A stretch of DNA of 40,459 nt, taken from contig UBQX01000037.1 in NCBI GenBank assembly GCA_900467685.1, forward strand, positions 1 to 40,459, read 5' to 3'. Below are positions 23,904 to 32,362 of the stretch, piece by piece (the stretch's first letter is position 1; every line of letters starts with the position of its first letter). The DNA comes from Hyphomicrobiales bacterium (GTDB lineage Bacteria > Pseudomonadota > Alphaproteobacteria > Rhizobiales > Rhizobiaceae). Position numbers and translations under genes: made by a program. The notes under the pieces are model-generated. The model was not told the DNA's origin. It searched no databases and worked only from the letters and a program-made list of their open reading frames with translations.

Positions 23904-24775
23904 CAATGCGCCTCCTTGCCAAAGTGCGAAATCGCCAGAGACACGGCTCCGCCTAAAGCATCATCTTTCGGCTGAATGAGCCTCAAGCGGTGCCGTTCGG
24001 CAATCCAACTCGGATAAAGGGCCGAAAGGCCGCCCAGAAGACATACTCCGCAGCGGCTTTCGCCCGCAGCCGACTCCAGCGCCTCGTCAACTGCCCTGAC
24101 TGCGCCTTTGACGAGGGCGAGGCCAGCAACATCGTTTTCGTTGGCAGCCTCAAACACTGAAGGCGCGAAACGGCCGAAGTCTCGGGGGCTCGCTTCGTGG
24201 GCAAATGTGACGAGGCGAATGGGTTCGTTGCCGAAGCCCTTCATCGTGGCTTCGATTAGCGGCGAGTTCTTCCGCACGCCATCGTGCACGAGAAGGCATT
24301 CCTGCAGGAGCGCGCGGCCGATGCGAGCGCCGCCGCCGAGATCGCCGAGCATGAAGCCCCAGCCACCTGTGTAGGAAACCTTGCCGCCATGTCGGGTAAT
24401 GTAAACCGAGCCGGTGCCGAGGATCGCGACCACGCCGTCAGCGTTACCGAATGCGCCTTGCAAGGCGATCAATCCATCGGTGTCGATCTGTGCGGCTTTG
24501 AACGGCAGGCGCGCGGTCAACTCACGGACCTGTTCTGCAACATTGGCCCCCGCGAGGCCCAGGAAGGCGGGAATGTCCCTGAGATCGAGGTCAAGACCCG
24601 CCGCGTGAACGGCTTCCCTCGCCGTCGTGGTGATGTTGGCGAGCGCGCCATCGAGACTGGTCAGAATATTGGCGGCGCCTCCGCGGGCACGCCCGAGAAT
24701 CCGCCCGGAAGCGTCCGCGACAGCAGCGCGGCAGCTCGTTCCTCCTCCGTCTATCCCGATGAAGTAATCCGGCAT
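23903..24775 (-). CDS. nagK: N-acetylglucosamine kinase (BadF/BadG/BcrA ATPase family)
   Basis: The 290-residue ASKHA kinase starts YFIGIDGGGTSCRAAVAD (phosphate-1 loop) and has LGLAGANV, the catalytic-region Asp in QIDTDGLIALQGAF, VAILGTGSVY (phosphate 2), GGWGFMLGDLGGGARIG (adenosine/sugar region) and CLLGGLSALY. It should make GlcNAc-6-P from cytosolic GlcNAc imported by the divergent ABC transporter. Related MurK enzymes phosphorylate both GlcNAc and MurNAc. With murQ next door and no anmK or amgK visible, dual specificity is a reasonable possibility. ATG 24775 has AGGAGAC 6 bp upstream and is the first gene of the unit. Confidence 0.87.
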   Translation of the reverse strand: MPDYFIGIDGGGTSCRAAVADASGRILGRARGGAANILTSLDGALANITTTAREAVHAAGLDLDLRDIPAFLGLAGANVAEQVRELTARLPFKAAQIDTDGLIALQGAFGNADGVVAILGTGSVYITRHGGKVSYTGGWGFMLGDLGGGARIGRALLQECLLVHDGVRKNSPLIEATMKGFGNEPIRLVTFAHEASPRDFGRFAPSVFEAANENDVAGLALVKGAVRAVDEALESAAGESRCGVCLLGGLSALYPSWIAERHRLRLIQPKDDALGGAVSLAISHFGKEAH

Positions 24776-24794
24776 CTTGGTCTCCTGCCAATAC

Positions 24795-24820
24795 AATACC
24801 AAAAAAATACCATTTACCAA
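24795..24820 (-). promoter_or_regulatory. AATACCA repeat, candidate GntR(NagQ) operator at nagK
   Basis: AATACCA occurs at 24795-24801 and again at 24806-24812, an 11-bp (one helical turn) phase, followed by a degenerate TTTACCA (24813-24819). These are the reverse complement of the GGTATT element near murQ. They lie 20-45 bp upstream of the nagK start. Confidence 0.45.
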
Positions 24821-24941
24821 GGCCAATTTCGATTAATGGTCGAACAAATCACTAATCCACTGACATTAATAGGAAATCTGGCGCGTTCGTGCCGACTTTG
24901 GCCTGGCGGCTCGCCAAAAGGTAAATTTCTTCTGGACAATT

Positions 24942-24964
24942 GGTATTTTAATGGCATTAATACC
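24942..24964 (+). promoter_or_regulatory. GGTATT...AATACC inverted repeat, candidate operator at murQ
   Basis: GGTATT (24942-24947) and AATACC (24959-24964) form an inverted repeat around a second perfect one, TTAATG-G-CATTAA (24948-24960). It ends 21 bp before the murQ ATG. Similar half-sites near nagK suggest one regulator, the locus GntR, controls both directions. Confidence 0.5.
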
Positions 24965-24985
24965 TCAAAACAAGGGGAGCACGGC

Positions 24986-25885
24986 ATGCCGGGCGCAACG
25001 GAAGCAAGGCACGGACACGCGGAGGGTCTCGACGGTCTGCCGTCGGAGGCGATTCTGGGCGTGATTCAGGACACGCAGCTGAAGGCTGCCGAGGCCGTGC
25101 GCGCCGCTATCCCCACGATTTCCCGCGCCGGCGAATTGGCTGCGGAAAAGCTGAAGGCTGGTGGAAGGCTGATCTATGCCGGGGCTGGCAGTTCCGGGCT
25201 CATGGCGCTCGCAGATGGGCTGGAATTGCCCGGGACGTTTGGTCTCGGACAGGCAGACGTCAAGATCCTGCTCGCCGGTGGCGTTGCCAGCCTTTCAGAC
25301 CTCGCGGGCGGCTATGAGGATGATGAGGCTCTGGCGCTTTCTGATCTTGATGCAGCGGGCGTCGCCGAAGGCGATTGTGTCGTCTGCGTCACCGCCAGCG
25401 GCTCCACGCCCTATACGTTGGCCATAGCGCGTGCGGCGCGTGCTCGCGGTGCTGCTGTCATTGGAATTGCCAATAACAATGACGCGACGCTTCATGCATT
25501 GAGCGACGTCGCCGTGCTTCTTGAGACGCCCCCGGAAGTTGTCGCTGGTTCGACCCGTATGGGGGCGGGAACAGCGCAGAAGATCGCCCTGAATATGCTT
25601 TCGACGCTGATGGCGATCCGCCTGGGGCATGTTCACGATGGCTATATGGTCAATCTGAAGGCAGATAATGCCAAACTGCAGCAAAGAGCGCGAGGAATTG
25701 TCGCTGAAATAGCACGAGTGGATGCTGAGAGCGCGGCGGGGTGTCTGCAGCGTGCCGGAGGGTCGGTCAAGATCGCGGCGCTGCTTGCGTCCGGCGTCGA
25801 GACACCGGAAGGCGCGATCCGCCTGCTTGCGAACTGCAATCAGAATTTCCGGCAGGCGCTCGAAATGGCGCGTGCCGGTCAGTGA
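24986..25885 (+). CDS. murQ: N-acetylmuramic acid 6-phosphate etherase
   Basis: The 299-residue SIS-domain lyase cleaves the D-lactyl ether of MurNAc-6-P, giving GlcNAc-6-P and D-lactate. Motifs seen are IYAGAGSSGLMALADGLE (with the Glu typical of the active site, given as IYAGAGSSG and DGLE), ILLAGG, YEDDEALA, VTASGSTPYTL, IGIANN and GSTRMGAGTAQKIALNM (given as AGSTRMGAGTAQK). The family's usual R-x-G-T-R-L version reads S-T-R-M-G-A-G-T. ATG 24986 has GGGGAG upstream. It heads the transporter unit, implying the imported sugar or a recycled one includes MurNAc. Confidence 0.92.
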   Translation: MPGATEARHGHAEGLDGLPSEAILGVIQDTQLKAAEAVRAAIPTISRAGELAAEKLKAGGRLIYAGAGSSGLMALADGLELPGTFGLGQADVKILLAGGVASLSDLAGGYEDDEALALSDLDAAGVAEGDCVVCVTASGSTPYTLAIARAARARGAAVIGIANNNDATLHALSDVAVLLETPPEVVAGSTRMGAGTAQKIALNMLSTLMAIRLGHVHDGYMVNLKADNAKLQQRARGIVAEIARVDAESAAGCLQRAGGSVKIAALLASGVETPEGAIRLLANCNQNFRQALEMARAGQ

Positions 25886-25937
25886 GACTGCAACAATCCG
25901 ATGCCGTAGGGGCATCTGGCAAAGAGGGAGAACGAGA

Positions 25938-27197
25938 ATGAACCGTCTCATCAAAACAAGTCTTCTCGCGGCGACGGTGCTTTCGGGCCTTGCGTCCGTC
26001 GTACATGCGGAAGATGCGACGCTGACGATCGAAAGCTGGCGTAACGACGACCTTGCCATCTGGAAGGACAAGATCATCCCCGCCTTCGAGGCCAAGCATC
26101 CGGGCATCAAGATCAACTTCACGCCCATGGCGCCGACGGAATACAACGCCGCGCTCAATGCGAAGCTCGCTTCCGGCACGGCCGGCGACCTGATTTCCTG
26201 CCGCCCGTTCGACGCCTCGCTCGAACTCTACAACAAGGGTTTCCTGACGGATCTCTCGAGCCTTGACGGCATGGGTAACTTCTCGCCCGTCGCCAAATCC
26301 GCCTGGCAGACCGATGATGGCAAGGCTACGTTCTGCGTGCCGATGGCCTCGGTTATCCATGGCTTCATCTATAACAAGGACGCCTTCGACAAGCTGGGCC
26401 TGAAGGCCCCGAAGACGCAGGAAGAGTTCTACAAGGTTCTCGACGCGATCAAGAAGGATGGCAATTACATCCCGATGGCCATGGGCACGAAGGACCTCTG
26501 GGAAGCCGCCACCATGGGCTACCAGAATATCGGCCCGAACTACTGGAAGGGCGAGGACGGCCGCAAGGCTCTGATCGCGGGCAAGGAAAAGCTGACGGAT
26601 CCGCAGTGGGTTGCGCCGTTCACGGAACTTGCCAAGTGGAAGCCCTATCTGGGTGACGGTTTCGAAGCGCAGTCCTATCCGGACAGCCAGAACCTCTTCA
26701 CGCTCGGCCGCGCAGCGATCTATCCGGCAGGTTCGTGGGAAATCTCGGGCTTCAACACGCAGGCCCAGTTCAAGATGGGCGCGTTCCCGCCGCCGGTCGC
26801 CAAGGAAGGCGATGCCTGCTACATTTCCGACCATACCGATATCGGCATGGGCATGAATGCCAAGACCAAGCATCCGGAAGCCGCCAAGGCGTTCCTCGCC
26901 TGGGTTGCTTCGCCGGAATTCGCGACGATCTACGCAAATGCACTGCCCGGCTTCTTCAGCCTGAATTCGACGGCTGTCGAGATGAAGGATCCGCTGGCCC
27001 AGGAATTCGTCTCCTGGCGCAAGGACTGCAAGTCGACGATCCGCTCGACCTACCAGATCCTGTCGCGCGGCACGCCGAACCTCGAAAACGAGACCTGGAC
27101 GGAATCGGCCAACGTGATCAACGGGACCGATACGCCTGAAAAGGCAGCCGAAAAGCTGCAGAAGGGCCTCGACGGCTGGTACAAGCCCGCGAAGTAA
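25938..27197 (+). CDS. CUT1-type sugar ABC transporter substrate-binding protein
   Basis: The 419-residue family-1 extracellular solute-binding protein has a signal peptide (MNRLIKTSLLAATVLSGLA...VHA, cleaved before EDATLTIESW). The mature part shows the typical pattern: IIPAFEAKHPGIKINF, YNAALNAKLASGTAGDL, GFLTDLSSLDG, FIYNKDAFDKLGLKAPKT, GRAAIYPAGSWEI and AAKAFLAWVASPEF. ATG 25938 has GAGGGAG 7 bp upstream. From its neighbours (murQ, nagK, nagA) the likely ligand is GlcNAc, chitobiose or a muropeptide sugar. A strong terminator-like hairpin follows before the permease genes. Confidence 0.88.
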   Translation: MNRLIKTSLLAATVLSGLASVVHAEDATLTIESWRNDDLAIWKDKIIPAFEAKHPGIKINFTPMAPTEYNAALNAKLASGTAGDLISCRPFDASLELYNKGFLTDLSSLDGMGNFSPVAKSAWQTDDGKATFCVPMASVIHGFIYNKDAFDKLGLKAPKTQEEFYKVLDAIKKDGNYIPMAMGTKDLWEAATMGYQNIGPNYWKGEDGRKALIAGKEKLTDPQWVAPFTELAKWKPYLGDGFEAQSYPDSQNLFTLGRAAIYPAGSWEISGFNTQAQFKMGAFPPPVAKEGDACYISDHTDIGMGMNAKTKHPEAAKAFLAWVASPEFATIYANALPGFFSLNSTAVEMKDPLAQEFVSWRKDCKSTIRSTYQILSRGTPNLENETWTESANVINGTDTPEKAAEKLQKGLDGWYKPAK

Positions 27198-27204
27198 CGC
27201 GATC

Positions 27205-27236
27205 GGGCTCCGCTCCTTTGAGCGGGGCCCGTTTTC
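27205..27236 (+). terminator. Intercistronic terminator/attenuator after the sugar-binding protein gene
   Basis: A 12-bp stem (27205-27216 with 27221-27232, one G-U pair), CTTT loop and TTTT follow the binding-protein stop by a few bases. It lies 70 bp before the first permease start, so partial termination would raise binding-protein mRNA relative to permease mRNA. Confidence 0.75.
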
Positions 27237-27305
27237 TGATCTTCTTCATTATCCGGCGAAGCAGTTGCGCCGACCTATTTTCTGATCTTATCGGGCGAGG
27301 AAACC

Positions 27306-28256
27306 ATGCAGGGCGAGCAGATGGAGAGTGATGTCGCGATGCCGCGCCGCCAGCCGATCCGCTGGCACATCGCGGTATTTCTGGCGCCCGCCGTGCTGGT
27401 TTATACCGCCATCATGATCCTGCCGCTGGGCGGCACACTGTTCCTCTCCTTCTACAAGGAAGTGCAGGGCGTGGAGGTCTTCGTGGGTCTCGACAATTTC
27501 CGCACGCTCTTTGGCAACGAGCGCTGGGCCGCCGATTTCTGGAATGCGCTGAAGAACAACGTCATCTTCTTCATCATCCATATGCTGGTGCAGAACCCGA
27601 TCGGCGTGGCCCTGGCGGCACTCCTGTCGATCCCGAAGCTGCGCTTTGCCGGCTTCTATAGAACGGCGATCTTCCTGCCGACGCTGCTGTCCTTCGTCAT
27701 TGTCGGCTTCATCTGGAAGCTGATCCTGTCGCCGATCTGGGGCGTGACGCCCTATCTGCTGAGCCTTGTGGAACTCAAGTTTCTCTTCGCGCCGTGGCTT
27801 GGCAAGCCGGGCAGCGCGTTGATTGCCGTCTCGCTGATCTCTGTCTGGCAATATGTCGGCATTCCGATGATGTTGATCTATGCGGCGCTTCTGAACATTC
27901 CGGACGAAGTGCTGGAGGCTGCCGAATGCGATGGCATTACGGGCTGGAGCCAGTTCTGGAAGATCAAGCTGCCGCTGATCCTGCCATCCATCGGCATCAT
28001 CTCGATCCTTACCTTCGTCGGCAATTTTAATGCGTTCGACCTGATCTACACCGTCCAGGGTGCACTGGCCGGACCAGACGGCTCGACGGACATTCTTGGC
28101 ACATTGCTCTATCGCACTTTCTTCGGCTTCCAACTGCAGCTTGGCGATCGAACCATGGGTGCGACGATCGCGACAGTGATGTTCCTGATCATTCTCGCCG
28201 GCGTTTCGCTCTATCTCTTCGGCATCCAGCGGCGGATGCGCCGCTATCAGTTCTGA
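27306..28256 (+). CDS. CUT1-type sugar ABC transporter permease 1 (MalF-like)
   Basis: The 316-residue inner-membrane permease has six predicted hydrophobic segments. It starts cytoplasmic and basic, then HIAVFLAPAVLVYTAIMILP. The EAA coupling loop is seen as EVLEAAECDGITGWSQFWKIKLPLILP (core EAAECDGITGWSQFWKIKLP). AGGAAA lies a few bases before ATG 27306. The partner permease begins nine bases after its stop. Confidence 0.9.
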   Translation: MQGEQMESDVAMPRRQPIRWHIAVFLAPAVLVYTAIMILPLGGTLFLSFYKEVQGVEVFVGLDNFRTLFGNERWAADFWNALKNNVIFFIIHMLVQNPIGVALAALLSIPKLRFAGFYRTAIFLPTLLSFVIVGFIWKLILSPIWGVTPYLLSLVELKFLFAPWLGKPGSALIAVSLISVWQYVGIPMMLIYAALLNIPDEVLEAAECDGITGWSQFWKIKLPLILPSIGIISILTFVGNFNAFDLIYTVQGALAGPDGSTDILGTLLYRTFFGFQLQLGDRTMGATIATVMFLIILAGVSLYLFGIQRRMRRYQF

Positions 28257-28265
28257 GGTGCCATC

Positions 28266-29105
28266 ATGGCCAATGCCCGCATCTCCCGGACCCGCCTCAC
28301 TTTCGTTCATGTCGCGCTGATCATCTACACGATCATCGCGCTGTTCCCGGTCGTGCTGACGATCATGAACTCGTTCAAGACGCGCAACGATATCTTCCGC
28401 TCGCCGCTCACGCCGCCGCTGCCATCGACGTTTTCGCTGACCGGCTATAATACCGTCCTGGGGCAGGGCGACTTCATCGGCTATTTCCAGAACTCGCTGA
28501 TCGTGACGGTCGCCTCAATCTTCTGCGTGCTACTCTTTGGCGCCATGGCCGCATTTGCCCTCTCGGAGTATCGTTTTCGCGGCAATCTCCTGATGGGCCT
28601 CTATCTGGCGCTTGGCATCATGATCCCGATCCGCCTGGGCACGATCGGAATCCTGCAGGAAATGGTCGCGCTGAACCTCGTCAATACGCTGGTTTCTCTC
28701 GTTCTAGTCTATACTGCGCAAGGACTGCCGCTCGCCGTCTTCATCCTGTCGGAGTTCATGCGCACGGTTTCCGATGATCTTAAAAGCGCCGGGCGCATCG
28801 ATGGATTGTCCGAATATGCAATCTTCTTCCGCCTCGTCCTGCCGCTTGTGCGCCCTGCCATGGCGACGGTCGCAGTCTTCACGATGATCCCGATCTGGAA
28901 CGATCTGTGGTTCCCGTTGATCCTGGCGCCGGGTGAAAAGACGAAGACGGTGACGCTAGGCGCGCAGACTTTCATCGGGCAGTTCGTGACCGACTGGAAC
29001 GCGGTGCTCTCCGCTCTTTCGCTCGCCATCTTCCCAGTTCTCGTTCTCTATGTCCTCTTTTCGCGCCAGCTGATCAGGGGCATCACTGCAGGAGCCGTGA
29101 AATGA
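28266..29105 (+). CDS. CUT1-type sugar ABC transporter permease 2 (MalG-like)
   Basis: The 279-residue permease has six membrane segments, the MalG-type N-terminus (YTIIALFPVVLTIMNSFKT) and an EAA loop variant, LKSAGRIDGLSEYAIFFRLVLPL (core SAGRIDGLSEYAIFFRLVLP). It ends in ...LIRGITAGAVK, the usual CUT1 C-terminus that contacts the ATPase. The stop overlaps the start of the following dehydrogenase gene (ATGA at 29102). Confidence 0.92.
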   Translation: MANARISRTRLTFVHVALIIYTIIALFPVVLTIMNSFKTRNDIFRSPLTPPLPSTFSLTGYNTVLGQGDFIGYFQNSLIVTVASIFCVLLFGAMAAFALSEYRFRGNLLMGLYLALGIMIPIRLGTIGILQEMVALNLVNTLVSLVLVYTAQGLPLAVFILSEFMRTVSDDLKSAGRIDGLSEYAIFFRLVLPLVRPAMATVAVFTMIPIWNDLWFPLILAPGEKTKTVTLGAQTFIGQFVTDWNAVLSALSLAIFPVLVLYVLFSRQLIRGITAGAVK

Positions 29106-30160
29106 TCGACGCACCGATCCGCGTTCTTGTTGCCGGCCTCGGCAATATGGGCCTCTCCCATGCGCTCGCCTATGCTGGCAACCCAGGCTTCGAAATTGCC
29201 GGTCTGGTCAACCGATCGGCTGCCAAATTGCCGGATGAGTTAATACGTCATGTCATTCGGCCGTCCTTCCCGGACGCTTTGGCGGAATTGAAGCCGGATC
29301 TGTGCTCCATCAACACCTACTCAGACAGCCATGCCGACTTCGCTGTGATGGCTATGGAGGCGGGGGCTCATGTCTTTGTCGAGAAGCCGCTTGCCACCAC
29401 GGTGGCCGATGCAGAACGCGTTGTCGCCTGTGCCCGGGCCAATGGCCGCAAGCTGATCGTAGGCTATATCCTGCGGCATCATCCGAGCTGGCAGAAGCTG
29501 ATCGCGCTGTCGCGTGACCTCGGTGGCCCTTACGTCTTCCGCATGAACCTCAATCAGCAATCTTCCGGCAAGACCTGGGAGACCCACAAGGCGCTGATGA
29601 ACACCACTCCGCCGATCGTCGACTGCGGCGTGCATTATGTCGATGTCATGTGCCAGATCACCGACGCAAAGCCGGTTTCCGTCCGTGGCATGGGCTTGCG
29701 CCTCTCGGACGAAATCGCCCCGGACATGTATAATTACGGCCACCTTCAGGTCACGTTCGATGATGGCTCGGTCGGCTGGTACGAGGCCGGCTGGGGGCCG
29801 ATGATGTCGGAGACGGCCTTCTTCGTGAAAGATGTCATCTCGCCCAAGGGCTGTGTTTCAATCGTCATGGACCCGAATGCCAAATCCGACGACATCGACA
29901 CCCATACCAAGACCTCCGTCATTCGCCTGCACAGGGCCGCGACGGGAAAAGATGGTGCCTTTGCCTCGCCCGATGAATTGCTGCGGATGGATGACGAGCC
30001 CGGCCATCAGCAGCTCTGCGACCTCGAACAGGCCTTTGTGCTGAAAGCCGTCCGCGAGGATCTCGACCTCAATCGCCATATGGACGATGCCGTCCAGTCA
30101 CTTCGCATCTGCCTGGCCGCCGACGAGAGCGTGCGTACCGGCAGAATGATCCATCTTTGA
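29102..30160 (+). CDS. Gfo/Idh/MocA-family NAD(P)-dependent oxidoreductase
   Basis: The 352-residue protein has an N-terminal Rossmann fold (VLVAGLGNMGLSHALAY), the family's EKPL motif (VFVEKPLATT) and the conserved substrate-site histidine in VDCGVHYVDVM. It is translationally coupled to the second permease and precedes the ATPase, so it probably acts on the transported sugar, for example oxidising or reducing a hydroxyl of an amino sugar or glycoside. None of the classical GlcNAc or MurNAc routes needs such an enzyme, which leaves its reaction open. Confidence 0.87.
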   Translation: MIDAPIRVLVAGLGNMGLSHALAYAGNPGFEIAGLVNRSAAKLPDELIRHVIRPSFPDALAELKPDLCSINTYSDSHADFAVMAMEAGAHVFVEKPLATTVADAERVVACARANGRKLIVGYILRHHPSWQKLIALSRDLGGPYVFRMNLNQQSSGKTWETHKALMNTTPPIVDCGVHYVDVMCQITDAKPVSVRGMGLRLSDEIAPDMYNYGHLQVTFDDGSVGWYEAGWGPMMSETAFFVKDVISPKGCVSIVMDPNAKSDDIDTHTKTSVIRLHRAATGKDGAFASPDELLRMDDEPGHQQLCDLEQAFVLKAVREDLDLNRHMDDAVQSLRICLAADESVRTGRMIHL

Positions 30161-30175
30161 CGCCCGGAGAACGCC

Positions 30176-31186
30176 GTGGGAAATCTCCAACTGAAATCGA
30201 TCCGCAAGGCCTACGGCACCCATGAAGTGCTGAAGGGAATAGACCTCGACGTGAAGGACGGCGAGTTCGTCATCTTCGTCGGTCCGTCCGGCTGCGGGAA
30301 GTCGACCCTGCTGCGCACGATTGCCGGCCTTGAGGACATTACGGCCGGTGCCATCGTCATCGATGGGCAGGATGTGTCTGTGACGCCCCCGGCCAAGCGC
30401 GGCATCGCGATGGTCTTTCAGTCCTATGCGCTCTATCCGCACCTGACGGTGCGCGACAACATGGGCCTTGGTCTCAAACAGGCGGGAAGCCCTAAGGCGG
30501 TGATTGAAGAGCGGGTGAAGGCTGCCTCCGGCATGCTCTCGCTCGAGCCCTATCTCGAGCGTCGCCCGGCCGAGCTTTCCGGTGGGCAGCGCCAGCGCGT
30601 AGCGATCGGGCGCGCCATCGTGCGAGAGCCCAAGCTCTTCCTGTTCGACGAGCCGCTCTCCAATCTCGATGCGGCGCTACGCGTCCAGACACGTCTGGAG
30701 ATCGCCGCGCTTCATCGCCGGCTTAAAGCCACGATGATCTATGTGACGCACGATCAGGTCGAGGCCATGACCCTCGCCGACAAGATCGTCGTGCTGAATG
30801 CCGGCGAGATCGAACAGATCGGATCGCCGATGGAGCTATACAACAAGCCCGCCAATCTTTTCGTGGCAGGCTTCATCGGCTCGCCGCAAATGAATTTCAT
30901 CGATGCCGCGCGGCTGGGGCTTGCCGATGCCAAGACGATCGGCATCCGTCCGGAACATATGGCCTTGTCACGCAGCGAGGGTGACTGGCGTGGCACCATT
31001 ACCCATGTCGAGCATCTCGGCGCAGACACGATTGTCTATCTGGAGACCGAAAAGGCGGGGCTTGTTACCGTTCGCCTGTTCGGCGAGCATGACTACATGC
31101 CGGAGGAAACCGTTTTCGTGACCCCGGATCGGAGCCGCCAGCATCGGTTTTCTGCGGACGGGAAAGCCCTGGCTGCAACGGTCTGA
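30176..31186 (+). CDS. ugpC: Sugar ABC transporter ATPase (MalK/UgpC family)
   Basis: The 336-residue ATPase starts at GTG 30176 with CGGAGA upstream. Walker A is [10 protein letters not shown]-loop [14 protein letters not shown], signature [16 protein letters not shown], Walker [12 protein letters not shown] and switch histidine VTHDQ. The C-terminal ~100 residues form the MalK-type TOBE regulatory region ([19 protein letters not shown]). It completes the transporter begun at 25938. The symbol follows the usual family name; glycerol-phosphate specificity is not implied. Confidence 0.92.
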   Translation: MGNLQLKSIRKAYGTHEVLKGIDLDVKDGEFVIFVGPSGCGKSTLLRTIAGLEDITAGAIVIDGQDVSVTPPAKRGIAMVFQSYALYPHLTVRDNMGLGLKQAGSPKAVIEERVKAASGMLSLEPYLERRPAELSGGQRQRVAIGRAIVREPKLFLFDEPLSNLDAALRVQTRLEIAALHRRLKATMIYVTHDQVEAMTLADKIVVLNAGEIEQIGSPMELYNKPANLFVAGFIGSPQMNFIDAARLGLADAKTIGIRPEHMALSRSEGDWRGTITHVEHLGADTIVYLETEKAGLVTVRLFGEHDYMPEETVFVTPDRSRQHRFSADGKALAATV

Positions 31187-31208
31187 TCCCGTCCGGACGA
31201 GACAGCCG

Positions 31209-32138
31209 TCAGACGCTCAACACCACGCGGTCGCGGCCTTCGGCCTTCGCCTGATAGAGCGCCTTGTCGGCCCTCAACAGGGCCTTGGAGATATCAGGCT
31301 CGCCCGCTTGCACCCCCGCGACGCCGAAGCTTGACGTAATCTGCACGGTTGAATTGTCAAACTGGAACGAGAGTTGTGCGATGGCCTGTCTCAGGCTTTC
31401 CGAAATCGCCACGCTCTGCTGCGCCGTTTTCTGCAAGGCTATTGCGAACTCTTCGCCGCCGAGGCGCCCGATCAGGTGGAAATCCTTAAGATGCGCCTTG
31501 CACGCGACGATCAGGGCTCGCAGAACCTCATCACCGGCGGCGTGGCCATAACGGTCATTGACCGTCTTGAAGTGATCGACATCTATCATGATCACCGACA
31601 CTTCGAGATTCTCTTGTGCCGCGATGTCGCAGAGATGGTTGCACTCCGTCAGGAAGTGCCGCCGTGACAGCGCGCCGGTCAGGGCGTCGCGTGAGGCGAA
31701 TTCACGCAGTTCGAACTCGCTTGCCGCCATCTGCGCAAGGTTTTCCAGAACGCGGATTTCCCTGTCCGAAAAGCCGCGCGGTTTTCTGTCGATGGCACAG
31801 ATCGTGCCGATGGGTTGGCCCTCTGATGTCCGCAGCACGACCCCGGCATAGAAGCGGAGCGACGGAAACTGCGTGACCAGCGCGTGATTGCAGAATTCAC
31901 GGCTTTCTGCCGTGTCTTCGAAAACGACCGGTTTGCCTTCGCGCCACGTGGCTCTGCAAAAGCTTGCCTCAAGAGGGATTTCTGTCAGATCGAGTCCCTG
32001 GATCGACCGAAAGCTCTGCCGGTCTCCCTCGATCAATGAAACGGCTGCGACATCGACGTCGAAGATGTCACGAACCAGGCTGGTAATCCGGTCGAACGCT
32101 TCGTTGTCGCTGCGAACGCTGCCAAGCGGCTTTACCAT
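31209..32138 (-). CDS. GAF-GGDEF diguanylate cyclase
   Basis: The 309-residue cytoplasmic protein has a GAF sensor (~10-140: IFDVDVAAVSLIEGDRQSF, EASFCRATW, FYAGVVLRTSEGQPIGTIC in part) and a GGDEF domain (~145-309). The active site is intact: MIDVDHFKTVNDRYGH and GGEEF at 227-231, so it should make c-di-GMP. The inhibitory I-site (R-x-x-D five residues before GGEEF) is missing; that position reads K-D-F-H, so product feedback is unlikely. ATG 32138 has AAAGG 6-7 bp upstream; TTG 32141 is adjacent. It lies downstream of an HWE kinase on the same strand, with a 224-bp gap showing no gene. Confidence 0.9.
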   Translation of the reverse strand: MVKPLGSVRSDNEAFDRITSLVRDIFDVDVAAVSLIEGDRQSFRSIQGLDLTEIPLEASFCRATWREGKPVVFEDTAESREFCNHALVTQFPSLRFYAGVVLRTSEGQPIGTICAIDRKPRGFSDREIRVLENLAQMAASEFELREFASRDALTGALSRRHFLTECNHLCDIAAQENLEVSVIMIDVDHFKTVNDRYGHAAGDEVLRALIVACKAHLKDFHLIGRLGGEEFAIALQKTAQQSVAISESLRQAIAQLSFQFDNSTVQITSSFGVAGVQAGEPDISKALLRADKALYQAKAEGRDRVVLSV

Positions 32139-32362
32139 CAAAGACCTTTCATCGAAAGCAAATGTTCAGGAACCGCAGTCATCCCGTTGCCGGCCCGCCC
32201 CATGCTCCGAGTTTAGAACCGGAAATACATCTTTGCCCCGACGAAACCTTATTGTTCCGATTGCGGATAATTCGTTAAGGCAGGGCTTCGGTTCTGACTA
32301 TATTTACGTTTGCTGGCTCTCCCGCACAGGAGACGCTGCGACGAACCGGGCGGAACGCCATG

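Noticed and set aside
32139-32362. Search for an EcfG-type (GGAAC-N16/17-GTT) promoter between the kinase and the cyclase
   Set aside because: GGAAC occurrences there have the wrong spacing to GTT.
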